From assembly GCA_008360955.1 (NCBI GenBank), contig LUCM01001617.1, forward strand, positions 58,300 through 122,299: a stretch of 64,000 nt of DNA. The letters run 5' to 3'. The position numbers and the translations under genes are program-made. Within the stretch, counting starts at the first letter, position 1. Each line of letters opens with the position of its first letter. This stretch comes from Fasciolopsis buskii (Eukaryota; Platyhelminthes; Trematoda; Plagiorchiida; Fasciolidae). A model generated the notes under the pieces. The model did not search any database. It was not told the DNA's origin and saw only the letters and a list, made by a program, of their open reading frames with translations. Shown here piece by piece: positions 37,938-49,400 of the stretch.

Positions 37938-38872
37938 CGCTCGATTTCGTTGAATTCAAAATACCCACCCGGCGGATTTCTTACGTTTCTCAGTTGAGTT
38001 TATCAACACAACACTGAGGCACAAAACGTCACACAATAGCGCAATAACACAAGCCTACATCTTAGCGGGACACTAACACACCAAGGATGGAGACAATAAT
38101 GAGGACTCGAGTCCTCAAGTTCCCCAGTCGTAAAACAGAATGGAACGAATTAGATGCCCCATTGAGGGGGCGGTCACAGAAACAGCGCGCGGGTTACGAA
38201 AGGTTGGCACAACCCGCTGATGAGAGAAGACCGATACAAAACGGCCACACATGTGCTGATGAATTGCCAATGCAAGTCAAAAGTTAAGTGGGCTGGTAGC
38301 GGAGCATGGATTTATTCCTCCGGATCGCTTGTTTAACCGGACGTCAACAGCCCAGCGCGGTCGCCATTTGCACGTTGCTCACGCACACTCCACTCGCACT
38401 CTCTTGTTAAAATATACTCAACCTTGCACCGCTTCCAACTCTCTTCTCGTTGTACCTGTCGAGTGTCAGGGTTGTCAATATTGCAATCGTACAAAGCCGA
38501 GCAAAACTGACGCACAATGGTCACAACGCATGAGGGCAAGCAGATGTAATACGAGATTCGCGTTAAGACAGGCTCCATCGATTATATCGTTTTGCGGGAT
38601 GGTCCTGATCGATAGTGGAAACAAATAATCACAGATCCAATTTTTGTGAGTCTTTTTGCGGTCATATGAAAATTTTTAACCGCGCAATATTTAAAATAAC
38701 GCCAAATTCAAAATATCTCGGAAAGTATAGGTTTTAATAACAGGATAAAAGTATAATTAAAATCTACGACGCTAGAAACGCTGGATTGGTCATCGTCTTT
38801 AAAAAGCGACCACTTAATGACCTGTGGCGCAGACTCACATCTTTCATGGATTAAATCTTGCTAATCTCACAG
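37938..38872. other. Non-coding, possible 5' part of Gypsy element
   Basis: Lies upstream of the gag start of the minus-strand Gypsy relic, so its leader and LTR would be expected here. I could not identify LTR termini or a primer-binding site. Short frames on both strands near 38087-38628 have no domain. Confidence 0.3.
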
Positions 38873-39016
38873 TTCCATTTGCTTCCATCACCTAGAGTAG
38901 TTGATCTAGACAACCGTGAATGTGGTCCTCTAGACAAGTTCTACCAGTTTATCGGCAGATGTGTTGATAACGACATCGCCAGGATGAATCAGGAGCTTTC
39001 AAAATGGATGTCCTAA
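38873..39016 (+). CDS. Possible terminal exon of an unrecognised protein
   Basis: After CTAATCTCACAG (ending 38872) a frame of 47 codons reads FHLLPSPRVVDLDNRECGPL, then DKFYQFIGRCVDNDIARMNQ, ELSKWMS, and ends at TAA (39014-39016). The polar, globular-looking composition and a good acceptor directly before it suggest a last coding exon. It lies 1.3 kb upstream of the DRC10 start on the same strand, and its other exons are not seen. It could also be a repeat relic. Confidence 0.3.
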   Translation, partial: FHLLPSPRVVDLDNRECGPLDKFYQFIGRCVDNDIARMNQELSKWMS

Positions 39017-40286
39017 AATAGTTGGTGAAGACAATGACGCAAAACAACACCGACGGTTATCTCGGCCAAAATCCTGGGCCACCTATCGCCAAACATCTGT
39101 TGACAGCCACATACCTAGCCAACGCAGTTTCTTTGTTCAGACAGCGGTCGCACAAATTCAATCCCAAAACCATTAGGGCCAAGGAAAACGTTGATGACTC
39201 GATCACGCAATCCAGTTTCTTGGGCTCAGAAACAACTGCCACAAACAACTCGATTGTGTTTCTGACGAATAGTACGTAACTTTCATTGTACCTCGTTCAC
39301 CTTAGTTACCAACCCAATTTCCCGAAAAGTAATCTCTTATTATCTGGGCGACCTATGGGTCAGGATGTTGGCAAACCCAATCAACCGAATTTTTCTTTCT
39401 TCACTTTTCAACATATTACTTATCTGCGGGAAATTTTCGTGCGGCCTATCCATGGCCTTGCTTTCATTGATAATAACAATAATGGAACAGCTAGTATTTT
39501 ACATTGTACGCATCTATATTCACACTTATTCTGCAATTGGCTTTTGCTACCTGGTCTATGTAAGATTGCCAACGACAGATAGTGTATAAAGAATACGACA
39601 CCGTTTTCAAAAATTTGGTAAAGGGAAGAATATACTGAACACGTAATGACGTTTAGCCTCATCCACAGAAACTGCTTAATCGTTTATCGACTCTAACCGA
39701 TCTAAGAGACAGTCAAACCGTCTACATTTATTATAGTTTACAACCTCTGACCAAAAGCAACTGTTTACTTTAGTACGAACAATCCGATAATCCGACGTCC
39801 GGAAGGTGACCCAGGGACCATGATGGACAAGAGATTACGTAAAAAATGGAGTAGTTAGCATATTTGCTCAACCCTATACAGAGTACCTCTTCTATCTTCC
39901 TCTCGCACATTTTTCTGTATATATGTTCGTGTTACATATGTACATACACATATGCCCAATGTGAGTATTATCTGGGTGAGATATATAAAAGCATGGCAAT
40001 CGCTGCCACGGAAACTTCTTCTCAACTGTTCCGGGGTTTTGAACAGCATTCGTGGGCTGCTTTTACGGATGTTTCTGATTGTGAGATGGAAAGTGATAAA
40101 TTAAAATCGCGTTCGTGAATTTCGTTTAATAATGGTTTCTGATTTTAGGCATTACTAGTTCACATAGACTAGCTTACTGAAAGTCTGTCTGGCATAATGC
40201 TTCATTTCCAATATTCTCTATCATATCTGTATCCTTCCTTAAAAAGGCCATTCGTAGACGCAGTCCCGGAATAACGAATCACTGTA
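39017..40286. other. Intergenic region before DRC10
   Basis: AT-rich, with no recognised gene. It contains a TATA-like site at 39982 and a short frame starting at ATG 39994 (MAIAATETSSQLFRGFEQHS, 41 codons). That frame could be an upstream open frame in the DRC10 leader or unrelated. Confidence 0.35.
39982..39990 (+). promoter_or_regulatory. TATA-like site upstream of DRC10
   Basis: The string TATATAAAA lies about 300 bp before the DRC10 start codon. A start site roughly 30 bp downstream would give a leader of about 270 nt. The assignment rests on sequence and position only. Confidence 0.25.
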
Positions 40287-40457
40287 ATGTCTTCAACAGC
40301 TATACCATGCCAGAAATTCAATACGGCAGACGAACTGAAAACATTGAGTCGCAGTGTGCTCTCAGGCGATGCGCGACGAATGTTGGGCGTCTTAGACAGC
40401 GCAATGAGGAAAATTTTACTGGTTTTCGCCTTGGAAAATACAAACATCACCTACCTG
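40287..40457 (+). CDS. IQCD: DRC10 exon 1
   Basis: 57 codons from ATG to TACCTG|GTAACC, ending in phase 0. It encodes MSSTAIPCQKFNTADELKTL and then the helix LSGDARRMLGVLDSAMRKIL, which aligns with the EAKRIMSILDEAI region near the N terminus of human IQCD. An in-frame TAA at 40272-40274 supports this ATG as the start unless an upstream coding exon exists. Confidence 0.8.
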
Positions 40458-43400
40458 GTAACCCTTTTTATTCAGTTTAACCCATCATTGGGTAAAATAG
40501 GACAACGACGGACTGGATGGAGAAGCAGAAAAGGCAATCAAGAAGTACCTCAAACTATCACAGCAATATTCCTCTGGAAGAATCCCCGTGACTGAAAAAA
40601 TTCATATGGATATCGCATCATACACACCAGCTGAACAGCAACGTGAGGAAAGTTACGTGGATGCAGGTGAGAAATTCAGTTTTTTTCAGAATAAGGTTTG
40701 AAACATTCAGCCGAAAAGAATGGGGAAACCCCCAATGTTGGTTCGGAATACAATGGAAATGAGAAACCGGATATGACCAAGATGGACGAAGAAAATGAAA
40801 GCAGCGCTGGTTCTGAAGCAGAAGTAGGTTTTCAATTCTTTTTCCCACTACTTCGAAGTCCCTAAGTTTGCAAGCACTCGAACTTCCTCTTGATGTAAAA
40901 TATTGATTGTCATAGCCCCTTCTCAGATAATCAACCAATAAATTACCCTTACCGTGAACGGTCTTCCCAAATCAATTAGATAACAAACACAAAGCTCGAC
41001 GATGCCCAGCATTTGCGATGTTTACCTCGTTCTGAATTACTTGATATTTCATCTAATCGAAGACCGGAAAACAATTTTCGAAATCATGAAGTTTTGCTAT
41101 TGTTCGTAGCACAAGAACACAGCGTAGAATTACCTTTGTTTAAAATGAATTGCACTCGATAAAAAAGCATTCACAAAAGTGTGACCATTAGCTCTGCAGT
41201 TCGAATAATTCTCAAGTTGTCTCTCGTTTGTCGTTCTAGATGATCTTTGAAATGAGGGTGATGGTATCTCAGTATCTGCTGATAACTTGATGCCTATTTT
41301 AATGCCGCAAACAAATCGACCAACAGAACGGTCCTTCAAAATGCATACCTGAGACAAAATTAAGGGTAACGTCGAACAGGTAAAAAAATGCAGGGATTCC
41401 AGTTGCTATGATGATTTCACCATCGAATAAGATTTTTAGTATTTTCAAACTCCATCTCGTTTATTGAGAGTTGAATCAGAATTCAAGAGAGATCAGATTT
41501 GCTTTGAATACATTTGGCGTCCGTTACTACTTTCAAATTATAGCTGAAAGAACACCTCCTGTTAGCTGTTCGTCGGTTGCTGAGGGTGATCAAAAACTCG
41601 CCTCGTTTTGCTAACCTCACAGAGAACTATCTCACAGTGAAACCACGCAGCAGCTGTAGTCTGCCAGATCTGAAACTACCGTTGTCCGTCTCAAACTTCC
41701 CGGAAGCATGCTCACAAGCTTACCTATCTGACATGTTATCACGTCCGCAGAGCCACCTAATGCGGTACTTTCTCAAACTGCGAAGCAATATATTCAGCAA
41801 TATGTTGACAACACCGCAAGATAGCAAACGAAAGAAGAAATATCTGAAAGAAATATGCAACCGACTGAACGAACAGCAAATCAAAGTCGACTGCTTGACA
41901 AGTGATTTGGAGATATTGACGGCCAAGAATAATGAACAGGTAACTGAAATAAAATATTCTGATATTGCAATGTGGAATTTTTGTTGAGCTCTTCAAAAAT
42001 GCTAGGAGTTCGAAAGTCAACTATTCAAACATTTGACACTTCAACATTTGGAATAATGGTTGTGTAACTCTAATTTTATGGAACATGATTCCACCGTTTG
42101 CCGACCGTTTTGGGCAAATTGCGTGCGATCTCATCACAGCGAGTCTCGGTAAAGTGACAGACCTGCCCATTCGTCATGGATTCGACTAGGATGAAATGTG
42201 TGCTAGGCTTCGCTGATGACAGTACACTGGATACGTGAAGGTGAGTGAACCATATGCAAATTACCGACGGCAACTAAAGCATCATTAAACATAATCTCAG
42301 TCTAAAACAAACTTTCCGTGCAATGAACCGTGTTAAAAGTGTGGTGCCCCATTGAGAACCTCGAATGCACATGTGGTATTAAACCCAACAGTAGTGGCTG
42401 AATTATTCAAATGAAAGAGTTCCAAACAACAAAAAACGCCTATCAATATCGAATCGATATAGCTTGTTCCAATCCGAGCTGCCGTGAATCGGACATCCGT
42501 TTCTCTGAACAGCTCACATATTAATTCCGTCGGTGAATTGTTTGATTCGTTAGCCCAACACGATGTCAGCTGCTAGCAGTCCGCAGTACAAAACGCTTCA
42601 ATAAGGAAAACGCCATTCACATAGGTGCATTTTCTGTTGTTTATTGAATAACAGTGTTCTCAGCGTCTTATTAATATCTAAACCTTATTCATTCAGTAGA
42701 TTATTCAGATTGTTTTGTAACTCTTAAAATTGATTTTCATATAGTCGTTTTACAACGCAGAAGACGTCTGCTCCGTTTCGTGGCAGAAATATCTGATCAA
42801 CAATATATTTTGGTTGGTACCATTAATTCTCACTGACCCCAGTGAGATAAAATATTCGCCTATTATTCAGAACAAAATTCATTGATTGCCCACTTCATCG
42901 ACTGCTTTACCCAGGGCGATGCTATCACGGGTGAGTTGATCGTTGACCAGAGTAGTGGGCAGGATGAATCAGTACCCACTAATTTTACAGTCGCGTGACG
43001 CAAATTATTTACGAGTGGCACATCATACCAAAGTTATGTAATCCCTCTTAAGTTATTACAAAAATTACTACGACCCAAACTCTTTTTGCAGTCATGCATA
43101 TTTGATAACACCTAAGTCATCTGCGGACTTCTGCAAACAATTAGTCCATCTTCGCGTACCTCGTGCCAAAGCGAATTCATGTAAGTGAAATTACTCAAAA
43201 AGTGGATAAAAGGGGATAATAATAAACAAGGACAAACTAACAGCTTTTTATGCTTTAACCGTGCACGTGTGAATTTTGGCTGTGTTCGGGTTATTTTTAG
43301 ACGAGATCAGTTCTACGGACAGGCCACGCAGCGCTCGCGCCACCGATTTCGGTTCTGAGCTATATCTCTCGGTGTCACCAACCAACAACAATTCCCATCT

Positions 43401-46400
43401 CCTGGGCCCAAACCAGGAAAGCGAAAAGCACCAACCAAGGCCAAAGCCGAAGCTAACCTCTTCGAAGTGATAGCCTGAACGCCACATCAATTCTTCCAGC
43501 CTTGTCCAGCACTTGCAAAAGAATCACGAAAAGGTAGAAGATGAGCTAGCATACGCGATACGTGTCCATGCGACCGAAGGCGATGTGGAGCGATTACCTC
43601 GGTCAGAAGACGATTGCCTGCACTCAACACACGATGACGCACCTCGACATTGCTCACCGCATGTTCCCACCAGACACGAACAATGCTTCGGAGATGCCGG
43701 TGGTTAAACACAGAAAGTCGCCGGGCATTCTCAAAATTACTCATTCACAGAGACATTGAATTTTAATGCCACCAAGTGTCTGATTTTCATATATATCAAA
43801 GTTTAATGATAAGCTTCAAGTCCATTAGGCTTGTTTCTATGTCAGTTCTACCTTACAAGCTGGGTAGAAAATGAAAAAAAACATTAAAGTAATTGGTAAA
43901 CAGTTTGCTTATGGAGTCTTTTTTTCAATCCGACGTTCTTATGTCTGCATTCATAAGTTTGGATCTTCCTTTCAACGTCAAAACATCACCCAAACAGAAC
44001 CAGCAAATCAGTCACACACGGTCAGAAGTACCGTTCCTCTCAGTTAAGACCCATAGCGTTTGTGTTCGATAATTCCGAATCCCTTTAATTAAAGATCCAA
44101 GTAACGACGAACAAGATAACGCTGTTGCAACAGGAGATGAAGAATCTGGAAAACTACTTGTTCGATCGAAGTCAACGGATTAAAAAGGAAGAAGCAGACA
44201 AAACTCGTGAAATCGGAACTAAATATCAAGGTGAGATTCAGTGCTAATGTCCCCAAAACAAATGAAAAAGCTATAGTGTTCCCGCGGTTTTTCGATAGTG
44301 AAATAAGCCTTGATAGCGAATGATAAATTCTTTGAAAATACTTGGAGATTATCTACTTCAGTACCCCGAATAAAATGCCAATGACTCGTTTTCCTCAATC
44401 GACTTCATAAGGGCAAGCCAACACCAGAACAGGACAGTCGATCTGGAGATTTACCAATTTAGCTGCAGAATATAACTAGTTTGACTTTAGCGACCTAAGG
44501 GTGAGTGGGCGCAGAAAACAACAGTACCAATAACAAACCGTCAACCTCTTCATTTATCATATAACGACTACTCGACGGGCCCGACGACATTGAAACGGGG
44601 ACTTTATTGGCGATGATCGGACTCCAACTCCGCTCCGTGGGTCACAGTAACAACCGTTTAGCTACTCTGGGGTACGTTGCGCCTACTTATAGAACCCTTC
44701 GGTGAAGAATGAAAGACAAATCTTTAGACATCAAAGTAAATGAGGGGGACTAGATTATAGGGGACATTCACGAGTATAAGTTAAAAAACTGGGGAATCTG
44801 CAGAGTCTGGAATGAACTGAAATTCCCCTTTTCGTCTACGGGTTGGATACCTTATCAATGATTGGGGCAACTGAGAACAGACCTAATTGCTTGATAGAAT
44901 GATACACTACTTTGGTCTCGTGCTGATTAGAATGTTAGAATTGGTCACGTTGGAATTTAGCATTTTTGAATTTGTAGTAATATAGTGTACTTTCATCCCC
45001 TTCCCCCCCCCCACTTCTATCTAATCCATCCACAATCCAAAATGAAATATTTTGACAACCAGACACAAATGAATTCTCAAGATAACAAAGTTTAACTTCC
45101 ACTCCGATAGCTTTTCGAGCCAGGTGAGATCAGACCTTATTTGTTCTTTTGTTCTTATAATTTGCAGTTCGTTTTGGGACCTGGTAAAACCATTCACATA
45201 TTAGAATTGAATCCGAAAACCAAATCCATATCTTTTCTAGGTGAACTCGCCGAACTGCAAAATAAGCTCAACACGCTTGAAAATTCTTATAAAATGCAAG
45301 TGGAAAACAATAAGAATGTGGAGAAAAAGGAGAGGAATAATTTATTCAAGCTGGAGATGGAACTTGAGGCAAAAATCTCTGCTTACGACCAAGAAATGTT
45401 TGCACTAAAGGTTGGTATTGCTTACAATTTGGCATGGTAATTATATTCCCCCCGGTGTGTTATGCTTGTAGTTTGGAAAACTTGTTTTGATTTTATTTCG
45501 AACGGCCTGGCACTTGCTGTCTAGAATTCTCTCCACGAATGACATTATTCCATCTGACGAATTTCTGAGTCAGTGAAAAAATACTACATAGCAGCGAACA
45601 ATGTCATTTAGAAAAGAGTCAAGTAGCTTTGACCATTGAGATGATGAAGTTGGCTCAACCGGTTTAATGCGATTTTAAAAAGGTAGATTACGGTATTTTG
45701 TCACGTGCATATGATTTAAATGGGTGAATGGTTTCCAAGGGTGCATTGGAAAAAACAACAGCATTGAAACAAAGGTTACTTTTAGTGCTTTGGTTACTAG
45801 GTAATGGCCACAAGATGAAAATTCCAAGAACAATAAGACAGCCCAAGCAAGAGGAAATTGTAGATTTTCCAAAGCTAACAGAATCCGACCAGTGGGAGCG
45901 ATTATCCTGGTGTTTTATGGAACGCCTAAAACGCAAAACGACGCTGTCTGCTATGGTCAATCTTGGATGAGAGCAGATCATATTATTACCGAGTGGTGTG
46001 ATGTTTGACACCGAAGTCCCATTTGAATCATCAGAACTGTGATTGGGGAATGAGTCCGTTTTAGAACCGGATTGTGATTCGTTGTTGGTTTTTTGTTGAT
46101 AAGCGAAAGTTGACTTTTAGAAAGAGAGTACAAGGTAGTAGTTTCGTTGTTGTCAGCAGTATGTTCCGCATATGAATGGACAGATGAAATTTCCTAGGAC
46201 GCATCCGACCGGTTCCACGGTTATTGCCGCTCACCAGGCTTAGGTACCCAGAACACTTGTCCACACACGCTCCTGACGATTCAAATAAGATTCAGTAAGG
46301 TCCCAACTTAACGGAGAAAAGCAAAATTATGAGAATGACTGGATAGAGAAGTATCTGGTACGCATACACGATAAACGACAGTAACCGTAAAACTGGAAGC

Positions 46401-49400
46401 TTGCTTCCGAGGAAATTTTCCCGTTCATGCGTGTGTAGAAAATACAACTGATAGCACAAAAACCTATAAGTTGGTGGAGTGCTTAATTAAACTATTAGAT
46501 CTCATAGGAATAAAGCAGAATATGTCGATGTTGGTCGAGTCTTTGCCAGATGCAAAAAAGCAACATGTTTTCTTTGAACTTCGCGTCTCCAATTACGAAT
46601 GCGCTGTTGAAACAGCTGGCTACTCCTATGAGTGCATAAATGATCAATAAATAAATATCTCAGTATCACTATGTTGCCTCAGAAAACTCGTTCCTCCATG
46701 TCCACATTGGGTTCAATAAGGGTGTACACCACCGGAAGAATGAGACACCCATGGGATCAAATTCAGTGACTAACAATTGATAACTCCATGAAAATATTGA
46801 AGAAGTGGCATTCTCTTGTATTTAGCAGTGTCTGCTACACCCGCATCGCCATGGTTCACCAACAGAATTAAGCCTATTGAAACAGGTTCATATGAATATC
46901 GGATTCATTTTGGAATGGAAGATTAGGGACTCTTGATTTTCATTCTTACATCGTGAATAGGTGTCCCCGAAAAGCAGTAAAAAGAAAACGCTGAGATGAT
47001 AACATATTCATGATCACAAATTTGTCTAGATGTAGCGTAACGGAAGATCAGTTCGATGCATCACTAACAGAGGGCAACGTTAAATGACAGAAAGTCTAGA
47101 CAGTCCCATTTGAGTGAATGTGTTTAAAAACGGAAAACTTGTGGGTTTCGAGCTAAATAAACAAATAGTTGATCAGTCTCACCAAATAAAAAACGTAGGA
47201 CCTACAAGATAGTCGGTCTATGAGACAACGAAATCAGACTAACTAAAACGGTGTCTCGGACCGTTTCCAAATTGCAGACGGCCTAAGCTAATGAGCCGTG
47301 GGTCATGCGACGTTCCCTCTTAAGCTGTTGGGAATTTAAAGCAAGATAACATAATGGTCTGGAGTAGGATAAAAGTTTTGCCATTTATCACAGTGAAATT
47401 AGTGTATCCGACGATCCTGCGAATAAATCAGCCTTCAGTGGCTACTATCCGGGTGATTAGCCGTGAATAAGGTGGAATGAAGCTTGGCAAATAAGCGTCC
47501 CCTGACAAGCAGCGGCAGTGTCGAGGGTTTAGTGGGCCTTCTCTAGACAAGCATTTCGTCGTGTTCTAGTGACCTGACAAGGTTTTCTCGAAGAGGCGAG
47601 TGAATCGATCATCGGGAATGATTCTGCTGTCTTGCAGAAAGTTTGTAAAGGTGCATACCTCGATGCCCTTTTAAACTGTTCACCTTCAATGTGCGGACAC
47701 TGATACGTATAAGTCAACAGGGTTGTTTAGCCCGTACACTGAACAACCCAGCCATCGATGTGTGCTGTATCCAAGAAACTCGCATTCAGAACTCCGGCTT
47801 TGTTATCCAGCTGACACACCCATTTAGTCCTTCCGTGAAGTTTCATCTGCGTCTTTCTGGAGACCCCGGGGTTGAGACTTCTGGTCTTGCTGGCGTTGGT
47901 GGCGTTGGTGGCTCTGAGTGAGAGGGCCGATCCTGCATTATATGACTGGATACCATTCGACAGCCGGCTATGTTCATTAAGACTTATAGGTTCATACAGA
48001 ACAAATAATCATCGCTTTGATAGACTTAACTTGTTTTTCGTATCAGCATACATGCCAAAAGATTGCAGTCCACAGATAAAGACCAGGGGGACACTTTTTT
48101 CTAATTCTAAATGCTGCAAGACCCCTAACGCACGGCAACGCGGGGCGACATCGTCATTTTGGCAGTGCACCTGAACGCTAGAATACGTCCGCTGTCTTCA
48201 AATGAGGCTCATCTAGTAGGTCCCTTTGGTCTCGATTCCTGTTGTCATGAAAACGAAGAACGGCTTTTGGCTTTGTGCCCAGACCACCAATTGGTTCTCG
48301 CTAATAGGGCCTTAAGAAGTTCGAATCGCCAGTACGGCAGGCCACCTGGCGTCCCCCCTCTTCGGGTCAGCGGTGGACCAAATCGGACAATCGCCACCAG
48401 CTAACAGATGCGGAGCTGTCTGCAACACGCTAGTCCCGTACTGGAGCACTCCCTTTCGACTCGACACAGCTTCGGAGACAAATGGCACGTTATCTGCCAT
48501 GGGAAATTCTCGTAAATCCTGTTTCGCCCACCGAGCTACCAGTCTCTGCAGCGAATTAACCGTATGAAGCTAATGGTTCCTAATCACAACTCAGCAGCGC
48601 CGTCTGTACGTGTGTGAGGCCACGTCCAGGCAGCGAATTTTAGCCTGGGCGCCACCGAAACTATCCCGGCAAACTCCGTGGACGGTTATAACAGATCCTC
48701 AATGAAGATCCGGCCTTGGGACGTCATTAAGCGCAGGTTTCGGGGAACTTTCCCCTGATCTATTTAAAAATGGAGAACCGGGATTGGTCAGCAAAACTTC
48801 GGTTTTGTTGTCGGGAGGCCGGTAACTCCGAGAAGGTTCCTCTTCGTCGGGGGGGGGGGGTCCGATCGTTGATCCCCATCTTCAAACAGGGGTTGCACAG
48901 TGACTATGCGCTAACCACAAGGGTGTTACTCATCTCAATAGCGTCAAAGTGTTGCACCCGTCAATTCTTCGCAGGTTGTTCAACACGTCGTCGAAAGGCA
49001 AACTCGTGAGGAATACGGCCGGTTTTCATACTGTTGTGGATTGCGTCGACCAAAATCTTTACTCTCGCGACAGTCTTACAGGATCCATTTTGCCTTCCAC
49101 ACATATCATAGCACTGAGACGTCGCCTGCGGCTGGTGAGATGAAACGTCTGCACGTCAAATTGCCACAGCTCAGCGAACAGACAAATGCCATCGTGGTGG
49201 CCGATTACAGTGGTCACGTTCATTTTCAACGATCAACAGTAACCTTATTCTAATAAGACAATGTAATTCCGTAAAGAAATGTGAACAAGCCTATTTCATT
49301 GGACCTTCCCCTAACTCACTTTCCAAAAATGGTCTCACGAATAAAGAATTACTTGGTACGGTTACTTGTTTGTACTCCATCCCTGACTTTTCTAAGGAGG

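Noticed and set aside
40690..40710. Stronger acceptor TTTTTTCAG for DRC10 exon 3
   Set aside because: Using it places TAA directly in frame after the phase-1 junction.
44580..44700. Segment resembling a reversed tRNA-like promoter
   Set aside because: No convincing A and B boxes at the right spacing and no cloverleaf could be drawn.
46516..46649. Protein-like frame within DRC10 intron 6
   Set aside because: Out of register with the DRC10 model. The human protein has no insertion here, and no splice borders support it.
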